64,000 nt of DNA from Stercorarius parasiticus (lineage: Eukaryota > Chordata > Aves > Charadriiformes > Stercorariidae). The translations under genes were made by a program, and so were the position numbers. Position 1 is the first letter of the stretch. Every line of letters starts with the position of its first letter. The stretch covers positions 125,021 through 189,020 of the forward strand of contig VWZL01002558.1 of NCBI GenBank assembly GCA_013396915.1. Direction: 5' to 3'. Below are positions 1 to 12,543 of the stretch, in pieces. The notes beneath the pieces were generated by a model, which worked only from the letters and a program-made list of their open reading frames with translations, did not search any database and was not told the origin of the DNA.

Positions 1-3000
1 CCTCACTTTGCTGCAGCTGCTGTGCTTGGCTTCACTGCTGGATGCGCCTGGACAAGCAGAGGGAGGGGAACTCTTTCCACTTGGCATAAAATGGATGTGG
101 AGCTGGATGTGGGGTGGTGGATGTAGGGGACATCTGTGCTCCAGGTCATCTTACCTGCTCCCTCAAAGGCTTTGGGAGGGGTGAGAGGAGAGGGCTGATC
201 TTGCACGTGTGGGCTGGAACAGCTGAGGAGTGGCTACTTGTAGGGATTTTTGATGCTGGGCCTGGAGGAAAGACCTGGTCCCTTTTAAGGCATCCCTATG
301 AAGCAGGCAGCAGGTCAGGCAGGAGTGTGCGGCTGTCTGGTGGGAGACCCACCGTGCTGGAAATGGCTGCTTGTCCCTCGTCTCTGAGAAAGGGCAGCCT
401 GTCCCCTGCAGCAGCAAGGCAAGGTAGAAGTGTAGGGAGAGGGACCAGACTTGGTCTGGGAGGCGTCCTGGGACTTGGGGTGTGAGTGGGCTTTAGTGTT
501 AGCACCCCAGGTGCCTCGCAGAGGAGTAAGGACTGCACCCAGAGTGTACACAAGGTTCCTTGGGTGCTGGCTCTCTGCACTTTAACCCCAGGGACAAATT
601 CGTTCTCCCTTGAATGTGATTTCTCCTTTGAGATTATCTCAGAGTCCTGCACAGTGTGCAAAATACCGGGAGTCCCACCCCCATAAAAAGCAAGGTAGCA
701 GGATAAGCAATGGTTAAAAAAAAAATCCCCGTGGAAGGACAGCAAGAGGTCCTTGCATTTGCAATGGGATGGGGAGAAAAGGGCTTAGTGGCTGAGCGTG
801 TAAGAGCCCCATAGCTTCTCAGATCATTTTGGCATTCAGCATGTTTATGAATAATGAAATAAACTGGTGTGACATGAGGGAATAAGCTGTAAAGTGTCAC
901 AAAGCACCAGAAACAAAATCCATCCAAAATGCTTCTTTTCTTCTTGAGGAAAACCTAAAACAACTTTTCTGATTACCTGACAGTCCATTTAATCCCCAGG
1001 AAACATTCCTTTGTTACAGTTTCAAGGAGAATTACTTGAAATAATCCTTTGTACAATGCGCTTCGTTCTATTTTAGTTTTAAATCATGTCCCTTTTCTTT
1101 TTTGATTTTTTTTTTAAAAAGGGAAAAGAAAAAAGATGCCTAATCAATGCCTATGGAAGAGCTGAGGGCAAATCTGAGGCTTTCTGGTACAGGGATTGCC
1201 TTTGCGAGGAGACCCTTGCTAAAGAGACCGAGACTGCAGGGGCTGAACAAGAAATAATAATAAAAAAACCCCTGAAGCCCAAATTGTTGTAATTACGCAG
1301 TGCAGACTTGGCTGTCGCTGTGTCCCTGGGATGAGGAATGGTCCTCGGCGGGTCTGCGTCACACGCGGGTACCTTCAGCAGGGCTTTGTGCTGCCAGTGA
1401 CCCAGATTCAGGAGGAGACCTGGGGTCTCCAGCACAGAGATCTTCAAGGCTTTTGAGTGACACATGGTCAAGGAGGAGAACTGGGCTTGTCCATGGCTGC
1501 TGCCATCTGCCTGCCCTCCAGCAAAGGTCACTTTCCAGGAAAGAGCCACCTCGCCCCTTGGAAAAACGTAGTGGTGTGGTGAAGGGAGGAAAGTTAAAAG
1601 GCAAGAAATCTCATAAATAGCACGTATTTTGTTCTTTGCATTTGGGACGCCATGAGTTAGTAATTTTACCAACAGGAAAATGGTATAATCTGTAGGATAC
1701 TGGGGTCGATGAATTTGGCATTTAAATACTGTCATCTTGCCTTCTCTCTCCCATTGACTTCTGGGATTCATTTTCTCTTCTGTAATGTTGACATAAGTCT
1801 TATTCACCTCATGGAAATTTGTCAAAAATTACTGTATCCCTATTCCCAGACATCTGAGGGCATTTTACATGTACAGCCTGAAGCTTCAGGTGGGGTGTCT
1901 TGTTGAAAGCCAAGGGACATGTTTTTGGGAAAGGGGGTCTGACCCTTCCTCCTGGGTGGGCTCAGAAGGTGGTGGCATTTTTTCCCTCACCAGGTCTCTT
2001 CCCTGAGTGATCACGCTGTTGGACGTGGGCAGAAACTGTGTACTGCTGTCTGCGGGCAAGGTCTGCTTTTCTTCATATCACCTGTGACTCTGCTCTTGGC
2101 TGAGCCATGAAACTCCCTGCCGCAAGGCAGCGCAGAAACCAAGTGTTCAGTAATACTTCAGGAAAAGCCAGGCCTGTTTCCTGGATGGGAGCTTTCAGAA
2201 TTACAGTGAATAGGACCAAAAAAAAAATCTCCCCCAAATTGATGAATGCCTTCACCCTCCAAGGAAGCGGATCAGCAACAGCTGAGCTGGATCAGGAATT
2301 TGAGCTTAGCCTGAAGTGGTCGTGCAGTGATCCCCTGTGGGCTTTCTCGCACCCGGGTCTGCAGCACCAGGTCCCAGGCACATCTGAGAGAAGATACTGG
2401 AGTGTGTGTGAGAGGCTGGGGAAGGCTGGTGAAAAAAAATTCACTCCCACTCTGGTTCAGCGTCGATCGCATTGGAGGGAAGAGTTAATAGCTACTGCCT
2501 AGGCCACAGGTTATTCCCTCTTTTTTTCATTCTCATTTTTTTTCACCTGTGCTTTCAGAAAATTCATTGCTTTTTTCCCTCCTGGAGAAAGAAGCTTCTT
2601 TTGGTCTATAAATAGCTCCACAAGTCAAAGCGATGGGGCAACCTTCAAAATATATTATGGAGACATCAGTAGTGACTCTGTTGCTAAGGTTGTGTTGAGG
2701 TTTGAACTTAAAGCAGGACTAATGTTCCTTCTTTCACACTCCAGTGATTAGATACACTGGCCAGGTTCGGCACAGGAAGTCTTCAGAGGACGATTGCCTT
2801 TACTGTGTATTACTTTAGGGAAACCTTGAAGCTGCACCCTTCTGAGATCTGCTTATGCACCGACATGTGTGTGTTGGGTACTATTTGCTTGCTTTTGGGT
2901 GTACGGCGTGGCCTGTATGAGAGATTCCCCTCCCCCAGAATGACAATTTTTTAATACCGAGGAACCACTTGGCCATGTCGGCAGCATTCCTCATCACCAG

Positions 3001-3033
3001 CTGTGCCGGCGGGGACTGGGGCCCAGCAGAGGA
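1..3033. other. Unique-looking DNA without a recognised gene
   Basis: I see no recognisable gene, RNA or transposable element here. The stretch mixes moderately GC-rich sequence (1-500 and 1300-1600) with AT-rich sequence. It contains an A-rich run near 1255-1268, a T-rich run near 1103-1117 and several short overlapping open frames with no domain. A consensus-looking splice donor (CAG then GTAAGA) can be read on the minus strand near 147-155, but the frame before it is closed by a stop within about 25 codons and I cannot support an exon. The one open frame of unusual length, 1151-1825 on the minus strand, is listed separately. Confidence 0.6.
1151..1825 (-). other. Long open reading frame, unrecognised, probably non-coding
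   Basis: This is the longest open frame in the window, 224 codons. I recognise no family, domain, signal peptide or convincing membrane segment in it. Part of the C-terminal third is a run of Phe and Ile (FFIII) that simply translates a low-complexity AAT/A-rich tract near 1250-1268, which argues against selection. No exon-like boundaries or nearby poly(A) signal stand out. A frame this long is somewhat unexpected by chance in 64 kb at about 42 percent GC, but not impossible. I record it as an open frame only and do not claim a protein. Confidence 0.15.
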
Positions 3034-3075
3034 GGGAGGGAGGGTGGCAGGCGGGGGATGGCGGGGGCTGCAGGG
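3034..3075 (+). other. G-rich tract with G-quadruplex potential
   Basis: Six runs of three or more G occur in 42 bases: GGG at 3034-3036, 3038-3040 and 3042-3044, GGGGG at 3053-3057 and 3063-3067, and GGG at 3073-3075. Loops are 1, 1, 8, 5 and 5 nt. This is close to the canonical four-run G-quadruplex pattern, with one loop slightly longer than the usual limit of 7. It sits in a wider strand-asymmetric zone (about 3000-3200) in which the minus strand is pyrimidine-rich. That asymmetry also explains the overlapping Pro/Ser-rich minus-strand open frames here, which I do not treat as genes. Confidence 0.5.
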
Positions 3076-3292
3076 TGGAGTGGAGGACTTGGGGCAACCC
3101 TCTGGAGCGTAGCATCCAAAGAAAGAGGGAGGGAGAAGGAGAAAGTGGGAAGCTTTGTGGGAGGCTGGTGCCTTCCCTCCCAGTGCAGGGAGGTGGAGGG
3201 GGCATGGGGACATGATGATGTAGGGGATGCAGGACTCGGCAAAAATCCAGAGTGATCTCATGAGCCGCAAACTTTCTGAAACGCCTTCTTTT

Positions 3293-3306
3293 AAAAAAAA
3301 AAAAAA
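3293..3306 (+). repeat. Poly(A) homopolymer, 14 nt
   Basis: This is an uninterrupted run of 14 A residues. No recognisable retroposed body precedes it, so it is recorded as a simple homopolymer and not as the tail of an inserted element. Confidence 0.85.
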
Positions 3307-3375
3307 GGCTCCTGGGAGAGGGAAAACAGCAGTAAGTACAATCTTATTTTTTTAAACAAATATCTTTAGATATAA

Positions 3376-6300
3376 TATCCTATTTGGTTCAAACAGAGCA
3401 GGAAAAGAACAACTGAAAAGGCGGTTAACGTGGAATGCACTAAATGCTCGTGTGAAGTTGCCAGCACATTATCCTTGTATCTTTAACCAGGGAGGACTTC
3501 ACTTGCAGAAATGGCTCTTGACAAAGTTAAGTGGCCCTATATATTGTTTGGGAAATTGCCCTTATTTTGTGCGCTTCTTGTTCCAGTAATGGAACCCATG
3601 AGCAGAGGATAATTGCAGCAGTCTCATCTGTCAAATAATATTAGAAGTCAACAGCTATAATCTCAGCCACTTGCTTTACACAGCTTTTCTCTGTATTTTC
3701 TGTTCAAATTGTCAGTTGTTACATGTAAGTGTCCCCATTCCCTGTGGCTGATAAAAGTAAAAAGATTTAAGTAAATCAGGAGGAGTGCAGAGACGGGGCT
3801 TGGGCAATGGCTCTCAGTGCTAGCACAGTAAATCATATGACAACAGCACACTGGATATGAAAAATTACAGTCTGAGCGTAGTGTTACTTGTTACTATTAT
3901 TGGCAGAGCAGCACGGCACTGAATGGTTTGGCTTTGCAGGGATTCGGGGAAGCTACTGATTGGTTTTAGCTTGTGTGGGTTTGTGCTTTATGAGCTTGGA
4001 TTTTAGTTTTGGGAGATGAATGGGTCCCTGAAAACAGAACTCCGCTGAAACCATCTTCTCATCTGCGGGTCAAATCAAAGCCATTAGAAAATGATTTTGT
4101 TGGGGTGATCATTCAGCTGTTACGCTGCAACTCCGTGCACAGTTTCCCCAAAGCTCCCTTCACCTCATCATCCTTATTCCCCTTTTCTTTCCCCAACGCT
4201 AGGGAAAGAAATACAGTTACGGTTACGGTGACGCAGCCTCCCCACACCACCACCTCCTGGCGAGGCTATACCTTTGCTCCTGCCTCGCAGGGAGGAGGAG
4301 GAACTCATCTCCTTCTATATGTCTCTGCTGCTCACCAAAGGGCACAATCACTGTTTGTTGTATTTTTGTGAGCATGTTACAGCTCAGTTAGGAGCTGGAT
4401 TGAGACTGCCAATGTATTTTTTATGGCCATTGAATAATTATCATTTCGTCGAAGCGGAATCGTGAATAGACGAAGCCAAATTCATCCTCCTGACTGGAGG
4501 GAAGGGGCTCTGTTTGTCATTACCAGCCCTCTGCGCAGCAAACAGGGCGACTGCTTCCACAAATAGCGCGAGCTGTGTTTGGCAGCCTCTCCTGCACGCT
4601 GAAGGCAACTCCTCCTGGTTTTACTTAGTGGCATAGGTTACATGCACTGCTACTGAAATGCCATGAGAAATATTTTCAAAGGTAGGTCTGAGAGCTATTG
4701 TGATATAGACGTTAAACTCCAGCTCTCTGTATTCACCCTCAGACTGCCTTGTGTAGTCCGTGACAGTCTATCAGCTTCCAAAACCACCAGAGACATTGTA
4801 CTCTGAATTCACACCGTCCTGTGTTTCACAATAGCTTCCCTGTGTTGACAAGACCGTGGTGGTCAAAGCTTTCTCTTATGTTGCTTTCTTATTGATTGCA
4901 TCCTGAGGCTATCAGAAATCCTTGATGTAAAGCTATATGATAAGTCCCATGTAAAGCTCCGGATACAAAGCTGAGGTGTATCGTTGCCTGCGCCATGGGA
5001 CTGAGTCGTCATTGCTCAGGTGCTCCAGTAGTGTCTGCCACCTCCTTCTGCTGAATTTTATCCCTCAGAGCTAGTGATAGGGTGATCCCATCAACCGCCT
5101 CAGATCTTCCTCCGGTGCTTATTCCAGTATGTCTGTAGCGAGCTTTTTGTCTTTCTTCAGTGCAATATTTGTATGTACGTGGCAATACAGGTCGTGATTA
5201 ATGGGCTCCGCAGTCTCCTTTTTTCTTTTTAATGTCAGAATAATAAAATATCTGGCTCATCAGATTGTTTGCCCTGATTGTTCAGCTAAATGCATTTAGC
5301 ACCAGAGGTAGAGCTTGCATATACGTATATGAATACCATTCTGGCAATTATTGTCAGAAGTGACAGCTGATTGCAGGTATTGGAATGATGCAACTTGTTC
5401 AAACTTAATGTTATCTATTATGAACTCCACTTCATGATGATAATAGCTGGAAGGCATTGATTTTGTTTTCTGTTACTTATCTCAAGCCCATACATTTTGC
5501 TTGCATTATTGACTTTTCTGATCATTTCATGCATCATCTCTTCAGAAGATGCGTAAATCAATGTTGACTGTGCAATGTATGTTGTTTATTAAGCTGCCGC
5601 ATAGGTTTACACCTTGAAGAGAATCATCAAATGCGGTCCACATCACATGTCTCGAATAATTGTTGAGCAGGCCTGGCAAGAGAGGGCAGCCTTGGAGCAC
5701 GCTGGTGCTGGTGTGGAAGAGTTCAGTTAATTATTTATCTGGGCCACAGTATTTGCATGCCTATATGAATTTTTTATGAAGTTAATTAGCTTTTCAAGAT
5801 GTTGAATCGGTTCAGCGCTGCAATGATTGCAGCCCGACACACTGGGCAAGTGGCTCAGAGAGAGACGCTTGAGTCACAGACAGGAAAACAGGCGGTGGGG
5901 AATGCAAATGGATGGGGCGCCTTTGAACGCTTTCAACAGGTGGCCCTTAACACTGCGAAACCTATTGTGTTTGCGGTCAGCACTTTGGACACGTAACACC
6001 GGAAGGGGCTCAGATTGCACCTTTGTCTCAGGCAACAGATTTAGACGTTTAGGCTGAAATAAAACTCCACCCACATAAAACCCAGGACGGTGGAATGAAG
6101 AGGGACTGGGGAAATTAAAACCCATCCCGTGAGATGGCCCAGGCAGCACAGCTGCTGCACAGGCTATTCACTCAGAGCTGCTCATTCAGACCATGGATGG
6201 AAAAAACCAGTCATCGCTTCTCTGCACCAGCTGGGGCCACTGCAAAGTCCTAAAAACAAGGCTGTGTGTGTGTCAGGACTTGGGGCTGGGAATTCAGCTC

Positions 6301-8767
6301 TACAGCTGCACTGGGAAGTCAATCCCAGTCAGACATCGGGAGGCAAACGCAGGGCCAGGAACCAGCAAGGACTGAGACCGCAGAGGCTGGTGCTATTGTG
6401 TGGCATCCGATGGCTGTTTCTTTTACTGCTCAGAGCAAGGCAGGGTAGGCTGGGAGGAATTAAGACCTGCCCTGGGTTTGCGAGGGCTGCAGGTCTTTTG
6501 CTGCTTCTCTTGGGGCCGGAGGCTGCATCAAGGTAGAGTATAATCCTTACGCTGTAGGTCTTCTTGTCTACCACATTTGCAAGGCCTTGTGCCAGACTTT
6601 AAGCAGGAATGTGGGCACCTAAAGCAGCCTATTCCTCCATGTACCTTGCAAATGGGGCCTGGCGGATAAGGAGCCTCCTATGGAGCACCTCCTCCAGAGG
6701 TAAGCTCCCTCCCAAAGACTTCGATCTGCTCACTCTTCTCCACTCTTCCCATTCCTGAGTGCTTGGTGGTGGACGTACAAGATCTAGAAATGTTTGCATT
6801 CTTTTCCTGGAGGTCTCTCTGTGTGGAAACATTGCAGTGTCATCCACAGCACTGAAATGCGCACTGTGACAAAAATAATAATAATATAAAGCAAGGCTGA
6901 TAGCATTGTAAATGAACGGTTACTATATAAAAGATGTACCCATGTCTGATCTTTTCACACATATGGTGATTTGTTCAGAGAACAAATATTTTAGCATTTG
7001 GAAGGAGCCTCAGCTTTGAATAATATCTCAAATCCAACTAAAGAGAAAAGAATGTCAAATAGGCCATATAAATCCCATTGAACTAATGTTTTCATAATCT
7101 ATATTGAAAAAATCTGAGAATAGACGGGTTTTTTTAAAGTGGCTGAGGGTTAGTTATTGAGCTCATTTGGAGAAATGAAATTTTCACAGGTCTAGAAATG
7201 ACAAAATATAATTGATATCCATGAAGATTAAATGAGATTTGGAGCCAAGTATTGTTCATATTTAAAAGTTAAATAATAATTTGGCCTCCACATCATTAAC
7301 AATAAGTTTCATCTCCATCTGATTTTATTGTTGGCTACATAGGTCATTCTCTATTGAACAAAATGGGGAAGAGCAAGCCTCATTGGAAACTGGGCGAATA
7401 GACCAGAAGGAGACGGACAGATGAATGAGAGAGATTGTGTTGTTTTGGATGTTTTTGTGAGTATAATTTCTCCCTGAAATCCTCATGGAAGTGATTTTGG
7501 GCCAAGAACTCAATCAGGGGTACTGTGGCCCATCTAAGCTGCACAACCCCCTCTACTTGCTTGCATTCAGTGCTTCCTCTGTGCTTTTGAAAATACATTT
7601 GCGTTCTCTGTGTACTCGATTTTGAGCATCATCGCTCCTCATTTTTCCCTTTGAACGAACTCCTTGGAAATCTTAATGAAAACTGAACGAAAGCCCCCAC
7701 CAGGTGCCTCATGGAGCAGCTCTGTTCCTGCCAGCTGATGAGGGCCTCCACACAGTATCTGCTTCTAACACATAGTTTCTTGCCTCTCATACTTCCGTAT
7801 CTAGAGATGGAGCTTTATTTAGCCACAGGGGTTCTTATACAGAGAAAAATCTTTGTTGGAAAGTTCTCCTTACCAATTGTCCATTCTTTATCATGCTGCG
7901 GACGTAGGCTCATGCTGGACTGCGGTCAGATGCTGGAATTGCTGCTTAACAAAACATCCTGCTCAAAATACTTGCTGGCCTGGGTATTATTTAAACCAAT
8001 ATGTGAATATACATATATGCATACACGGAGTTGTATAGGCAGAGTAATTGGGCAGTTCTTGGGAGCTGCTGGACACCCAAGACCCTGGTCTCATGTAGCC
8101 ATCTCTCCCCTGCAGAGCTTCCAGGGATCAGTGGGCGATGATGGTAATGTTTGATCCTTTGACCGCGATTTCTGTCCATAGGTGCTCGGGATCCTTGCTG
8201 AAGGACTCAGGAAAAATTATGGAAAAGATCTTTAATTTGACTCTTAAAGGGAAAAAGGATGAACAGAAATGACTACTAGTGAACTAAATGAGGGAGCTCC
8301 GCAACCATGCTAATTGTGTTCATTTAAAGCTCTTCTGGTGAAATTCTGACCAGGAGTCAGTGAGAGTTGCCACTGAAATCAGTACAACCAGGATTTAACC
8401 TCTAATGTCATCCTCATTTCCCAATCTCATAGGCTGTGTGTCATATCTGCCAGGTCTGTGTGGATGTCTCAGATGGATATCTGAGCAGCATATAAATCCT
8501 GGTAAGGGTCTGTATCTCTTTTCTGTCCTGCAACAATGTAAAAATCTCCAAGCAAAGGAAATTATTGATTATAGCTGATTACTAGAGACAAAGGACAATG
8601 TCCTTAATATCCTTAAAATAAGTAGGACATGAGTCAAACTAGTTCTTTTTCTGCAAATTCATATATTCATATTCTCTCAGTTAAATAGATATATTTTAAG
8701 AAATGGTATCCTGGTTACAAAATCCTATCATCTCCCTAAAGGTGGAAGACCTCAAACTTTCTCCTAC
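3376..8767. other. AT-rich unique-looking DNA, no gene seen
   Basis: I see no supportable gene. The region is AT-rich with scattered TAAT/ATTA cores, most clearly in 4425-4480 and 5720-5810, where short A/T-rich segments are mixed with octamer-like and homeobox-like motifs (for example an ATTTGCAT core near 5750). Such patches resemble vertebrate conserved non-coding elements, but conservation cannot be judged from one sequence. A short (AAT)n stretch lies at 6874-6886. A minus-strand frame at 6629-6847 (72 codons) has plausible acceptor and donor sequences but an unrecognised peptide, and I give it little weight. Open frames around 7711-8154 look like chance. Confidence 0.55.
8335..8400. repeat. 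Possible ancient sauropsid repeat fragment
   Basis: This short segment has the wording of an old interspersed repeat often met in reptile and bird DNA (a 'gaccaggagtcagtgagag ... actgaaatcagta' pattern). Related wording occurs at 13070-13140 ('tctcactgacttcattagga') and near 32350 ('ttgacttcagcaggagt'). The match is from memory of general patterns. The segment is too short and diverged for a family name. Confidence 0.25.
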
Positions 8768-8929
8768 CTTTTCTCTTTCTACTTCGAATGCAATATAGGA
8801 GATCTCTGCCCTTCTGGACTCCCAGCTGGAGCCATCATACTGCCAGGCATCCCAAACGGCACCAAAGTGCCTATCCTTGATGAACTCAGTTGAGCCCATA
8901 GTATGCCTGTAGCACCGTTCATATAAACA
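8768..8929 (-). CDS. Candidate internal coding exon, protein not recognised
   Basis: This is the most exon-like segment in the window. Reading the minus strand, a good acceptor (CACCTACATTTCAG) ends at 8930. It is followed by 162 nt that are open in one frame, exactly 54 codons with phase 0 at both ends, and then a good donor (AAAAG then GTAGGA, with GT at 8767-8766). The encoded peptide has a natural-looking composition: two Cys near the start (residues 1 and 6), a Trp-rich middle (WDAWQYDGSSW, about residues 26-36) and a charged C-terminal third ending in EVEREK. I do not recognise the family. No partner exon was identified nearby, so the gene is unknown. A second frame is also open across the segment, so a chance origin is possible. 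Confidence 0.4.
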
Positions 8930-10250
8930 CTGAAATGTAGGTGCCTTAATCTTGAGCTGTCAGATAAAAAGGCAACTAAAGAAAGCCATCCAGGTCTCTT
9001 CGTGGTTGCAGACACCATGTTGTTCCCCCTGCCCACACTCACACTTGTGATCCATGACCTGGGTTTCCTGTTATTTTAATTCTTCCCCTGTTTTCCAAGC
9101 AGTTAGCAAGCACAGTCCTCGTGTGGTGTGAATTGGATTAGCTCCAATATTTTAAGCCATCATTTAATTTGCAAATGAATATTTAGCTGGCTATTGAATG
9201 CTCAGAGGGACATGGGAAGCTTTGTATGGATGGTACGTAGGGCTAATTCCATGAAGGCAGAGGCTAGGACAGCACTCTGGGACCTGCCCGACCTGTGAGC
9301 TGAGCTATCAGGTTATTTGCTACTATACATTTATTTATATTCATGTTTATTTGCATTTTAGAACCTTCTTATTGGTAAGGGAAGTTGAAAAAACCTTTGC
9401 ATTTTACTAGCTTGGGTGAAGTCTGCTCTGAAAAGTAGAAAAATACTGAGTTACCTGTACCCATGTCAAAATTGGACGGTGTAGTTGTGAATCACCATGT
9501 TTCCATTTCCACGTGGGAGCAAATCTTCTGGTCTGGGAGGCAAAGTCGTATTATACACAGATCATTGCAAAGTAATAGAGATTTTAACATCGCTCCCTAT
9601 CAGGATGCATGCTCAGTACTTATCAGAAAACAGCAGGTATTTGATATTTGACAGGTCAGAAAAATGTGTGACAATCCACAAGAAAAATAATTTCCCTTGA
9701 TTACGTCTTTTCTGACTGCTGAGTCCGTGAGATTATTCTCTTTATCTATATCCAGGTTCAGATTTGAGGAATTCTGTATTTTCCTATACATTTTTTTCTG
9801 TCATGTGATCTATATCGATATTGCATAGTGTTGCTCTGGCTTATTCATTTGTTAGACGCCCTGTCATGAACAGACAATGCTTTTATACTTAAAAGCAGCA
9901 AAACATTTTGACCTTCTGTATATCTTTAGTGACATACATGCATATGTGACTGACGTGGGGATGTGAAGGGCATTGGGCAAGCACACACATCAGAGCAATC
10001 TCACCTGCTCCAGAGGAGACCTCCTGGACTCTTCCTGCCCTTGGGGGGGGGAGATAGACCAAGCCAAAGCAGACAGGACTGAGAACTGGAGGGAAACAAA
10101 CCAGGCGAAGCAGCAGCACAAGGAAGAAGGGATTTTGTTTCCAAGTGTTTACTTTCTGACTGGTACTCAACCTATTTTGACTTCCTGTCAAAACATCTTC
10201 TGATCTGCAGCTAGATCTTTTTTTTCGGGGCGGGAAGAATGCTGACATTT

Positions 10251-10276
10251 CTACTGGGTGATCACTACTGGGTGAT
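10251..10276 (+). repeat. Short direct repeat, 12-mer with 14-bp period
   Basis: CTACTGGGTGAT occurs at 10251-10262 and again at 10265-10276. This is a simple two-copy tandem duplication of a 14-bp unit. Confidence 0.85.
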
Positions 10277-12523
10277 TTGAAGTGGAAGGAGGCAGGATAC
10301 TGGCGGCGTTGTTTCACCAGGCAGTGCATGTGGGTGGGGGCAGGGGGGAATTACGTTCCAGTCTACTTGCCATCTGCCAGGCACAGCTTTCTGCCATGCA
10401 GCTCCGCACAGGGACGTTTATTCCACAGGATGCAATACATACGAAATCTTCTGGTGCACGTGTGCCATCGTTTCAGATTCTTTCTAACACGTTTAGTCCC
10501 CAGTCCCATAAACACATCAGCATGTGCATAGGTCTACTCGTATAAATTGCATTACTACAGAAGAAAGTGGTTTTTTTCTGACTCTAAATGTATATTTGTT
10601 TGGAGGATCAGAGTTCCTCTATTACTTTTATCAAAAACTAAAATCTATAGAGATTGTGTTAGATAAATGACTAGCTGATTATTTTTTTTCCAAGCGTTTA
10701 AATTTGTATATTTTAATGGTTATTTATTATTCCAAGATATCTCTTCAAAGTTATTACCACTTAAAAACATGATGAGAGAGACCCAGCTGCAAGATATTTA
10801 AACTGTTTCTCTGCTAATAGCCGAAGGATGAGTGCAAGCATTACATATACTTCTCGGTGCCCTGAGAGACAGCGCTCCTGTTGTTATCTCATTTTCTGTT
10901 GCTGGAGAAGCTCCTTTGCGGAGCGTTGCTCACTCATTAGTGTGGCTCCACAGGTGATGCCAGTCGCAGTTCGAGGTTACATGGCAGCGCCCTGGGAAAC
11001 GCGTGTTGCTTGGATGATGCCACTCTCCCTCCATGTGCAGCCCGGCCAGTACTGTATCACAGCATGGGGCATTCCACAGGACACGGCGCTTACTGCACCT
11101 AGCCCTGACCATCAGCATCAGAGGCATTCTGGTGATGCGGATGACCTGGTGTGCCGATATGCGCTGCTGGGGACATGGTGGCGGCGGTCTCCTGCTACGT
11201 GTCACTACCTCATTACAGCAGACATGGGTGGCGTGGGAAACCCAGGGTTCACAATCTCTGCTCTGCATAATGAAGCTTAGATTTTACTCTGGGATTTGCT
11301 GTGTATCACTGAGTGGCGATGTCAAATCGTGCCTATTATAGGAAGTGGTCACTGGCATGTAGAAAAGACCATCAAAATATGTTTATGGAACTATTTCTTG
11401 AAACTTCCAAAGGATAATTTTAGTTTTTAAATGAAAGATGGGAAAATGTCTTTTTTACCAGTCACCCTGATACCTCTTTCCCCTGAGATCATCCTGATGG
11501 AGGCACGCTTGCCATCCACTGTGCAGCCCATCCCAGTGTCTTCCAGTGCATCCAACAAGCTCGTTAACCACATGTGTGCTTCTGCTGAACTTACCAGCAA
11601 TAGTATACCTAACAATGAAGACACAAGTTATCACCGGTGGGTTTATTTACTTAAATAGACTTCTGTTATGAACATTTTCTAAGGATTTAGATGTCGCGAC
11701 ACTGGCCGTGCTACATCCACAGTTTGAAATCCTCAGAGATTTTTCTCCTCAAAGATGTCCCAGATTTGGATTTGCAAAGTAGATAATAGTCTTTTCACCT
11801 GCCTCAGGTTTGCAGGTTGTTGTTTTTAACTGGAGAGGATAAATCCCTAAAAGCAAAATTGCTTCCCAAGGAAGTGAAAAAGCTTGTTTCTACACAGTCT
11901 TGCAGAAGCTTTTGGTCATCTACACATTTCCTAGCAAATTATTCTGATCAGCAGCAAGAGTTGTCCAGAGAATTTACCCCTTGTTAGGAGCTATTGGCCA
12001 AGAAAATGACCTTTCTTTCCTGCAATCTATAAATTACCTTTTAATGTCATTTGCAATAACCATTAAAGATCAGAAGCAGTTACGGGAGAGATGTATAGGA
12101 AGGAAGGTAGCTCAGAAGATAAGCCATCAGTAGATACTGGCCACAGTGCACCTAAATCCTTTTTGTGTCAGTGGGAAATGAAATCTTTCTGCATAGGAAA
12201 TAAAAGGAAAGTTAAGTTATGATTAAAAAATTAAAGATCTGTTTAATTAGCTTTAGTCATCTTTAGCGATCACCGGAAATGGAAAGGTGGTGAGAGCAGG
12301 GGAGATGAAAACTGCTAATTCTTCAAATGCAAGTGAGGAGCTGTGATAAAACCCAACTTTGTGGTAAGCATTTAAAGGGCCCTTTAATTAGCTTTTCTGG
12401 AAAGTTCACTGATGATATGCTGGAATAATGATCCCATATGTTCGAAAATGTCTAGTCATTAGCCAGCATGGTGGCTGAACATACTAATGCATTTGCCTTT
12501 TAGACATTTCAAGAGCGGCTGGT

Positions 12524-12543
12524 GCTGCTGCCGCCGCTGCTGG
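12524..12543 (+). repeat. Short CTG/CCG trinucleotide cluster
   Basis: Consecutive CTG and CCG triplets (CTG CTG CCG CCG CTG CTG type) form a short GC-rich island inside otherwise AT-rich sequence. It lies directly downstream of the TAAT-rich patch at 12370-12500. It is too short to call an expandable repeat. Confidence 0.6.

Noticed and set aside
2951..3270. Pro/Ser-rich minus-strand open frames
   Set aside because: They are the translation of a pyrimidine-rich strand opposite the G-rich tract and have no independent support.
6629..6847. 72-codon minus-strand frame with acceptor-like and donor-like ends
   Set aside because: The splice-like signals are fair, but the peptide has no recognisable feature and the surrounding wording resembles old repeats.
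10828..11341. Three overlapping open frames of 102 to 150 codons
   Set aside because: All three overlap on both strands and none has a recognisable domain. Overlapping open frames in GC-richer non-coding DNA are expected by chance.
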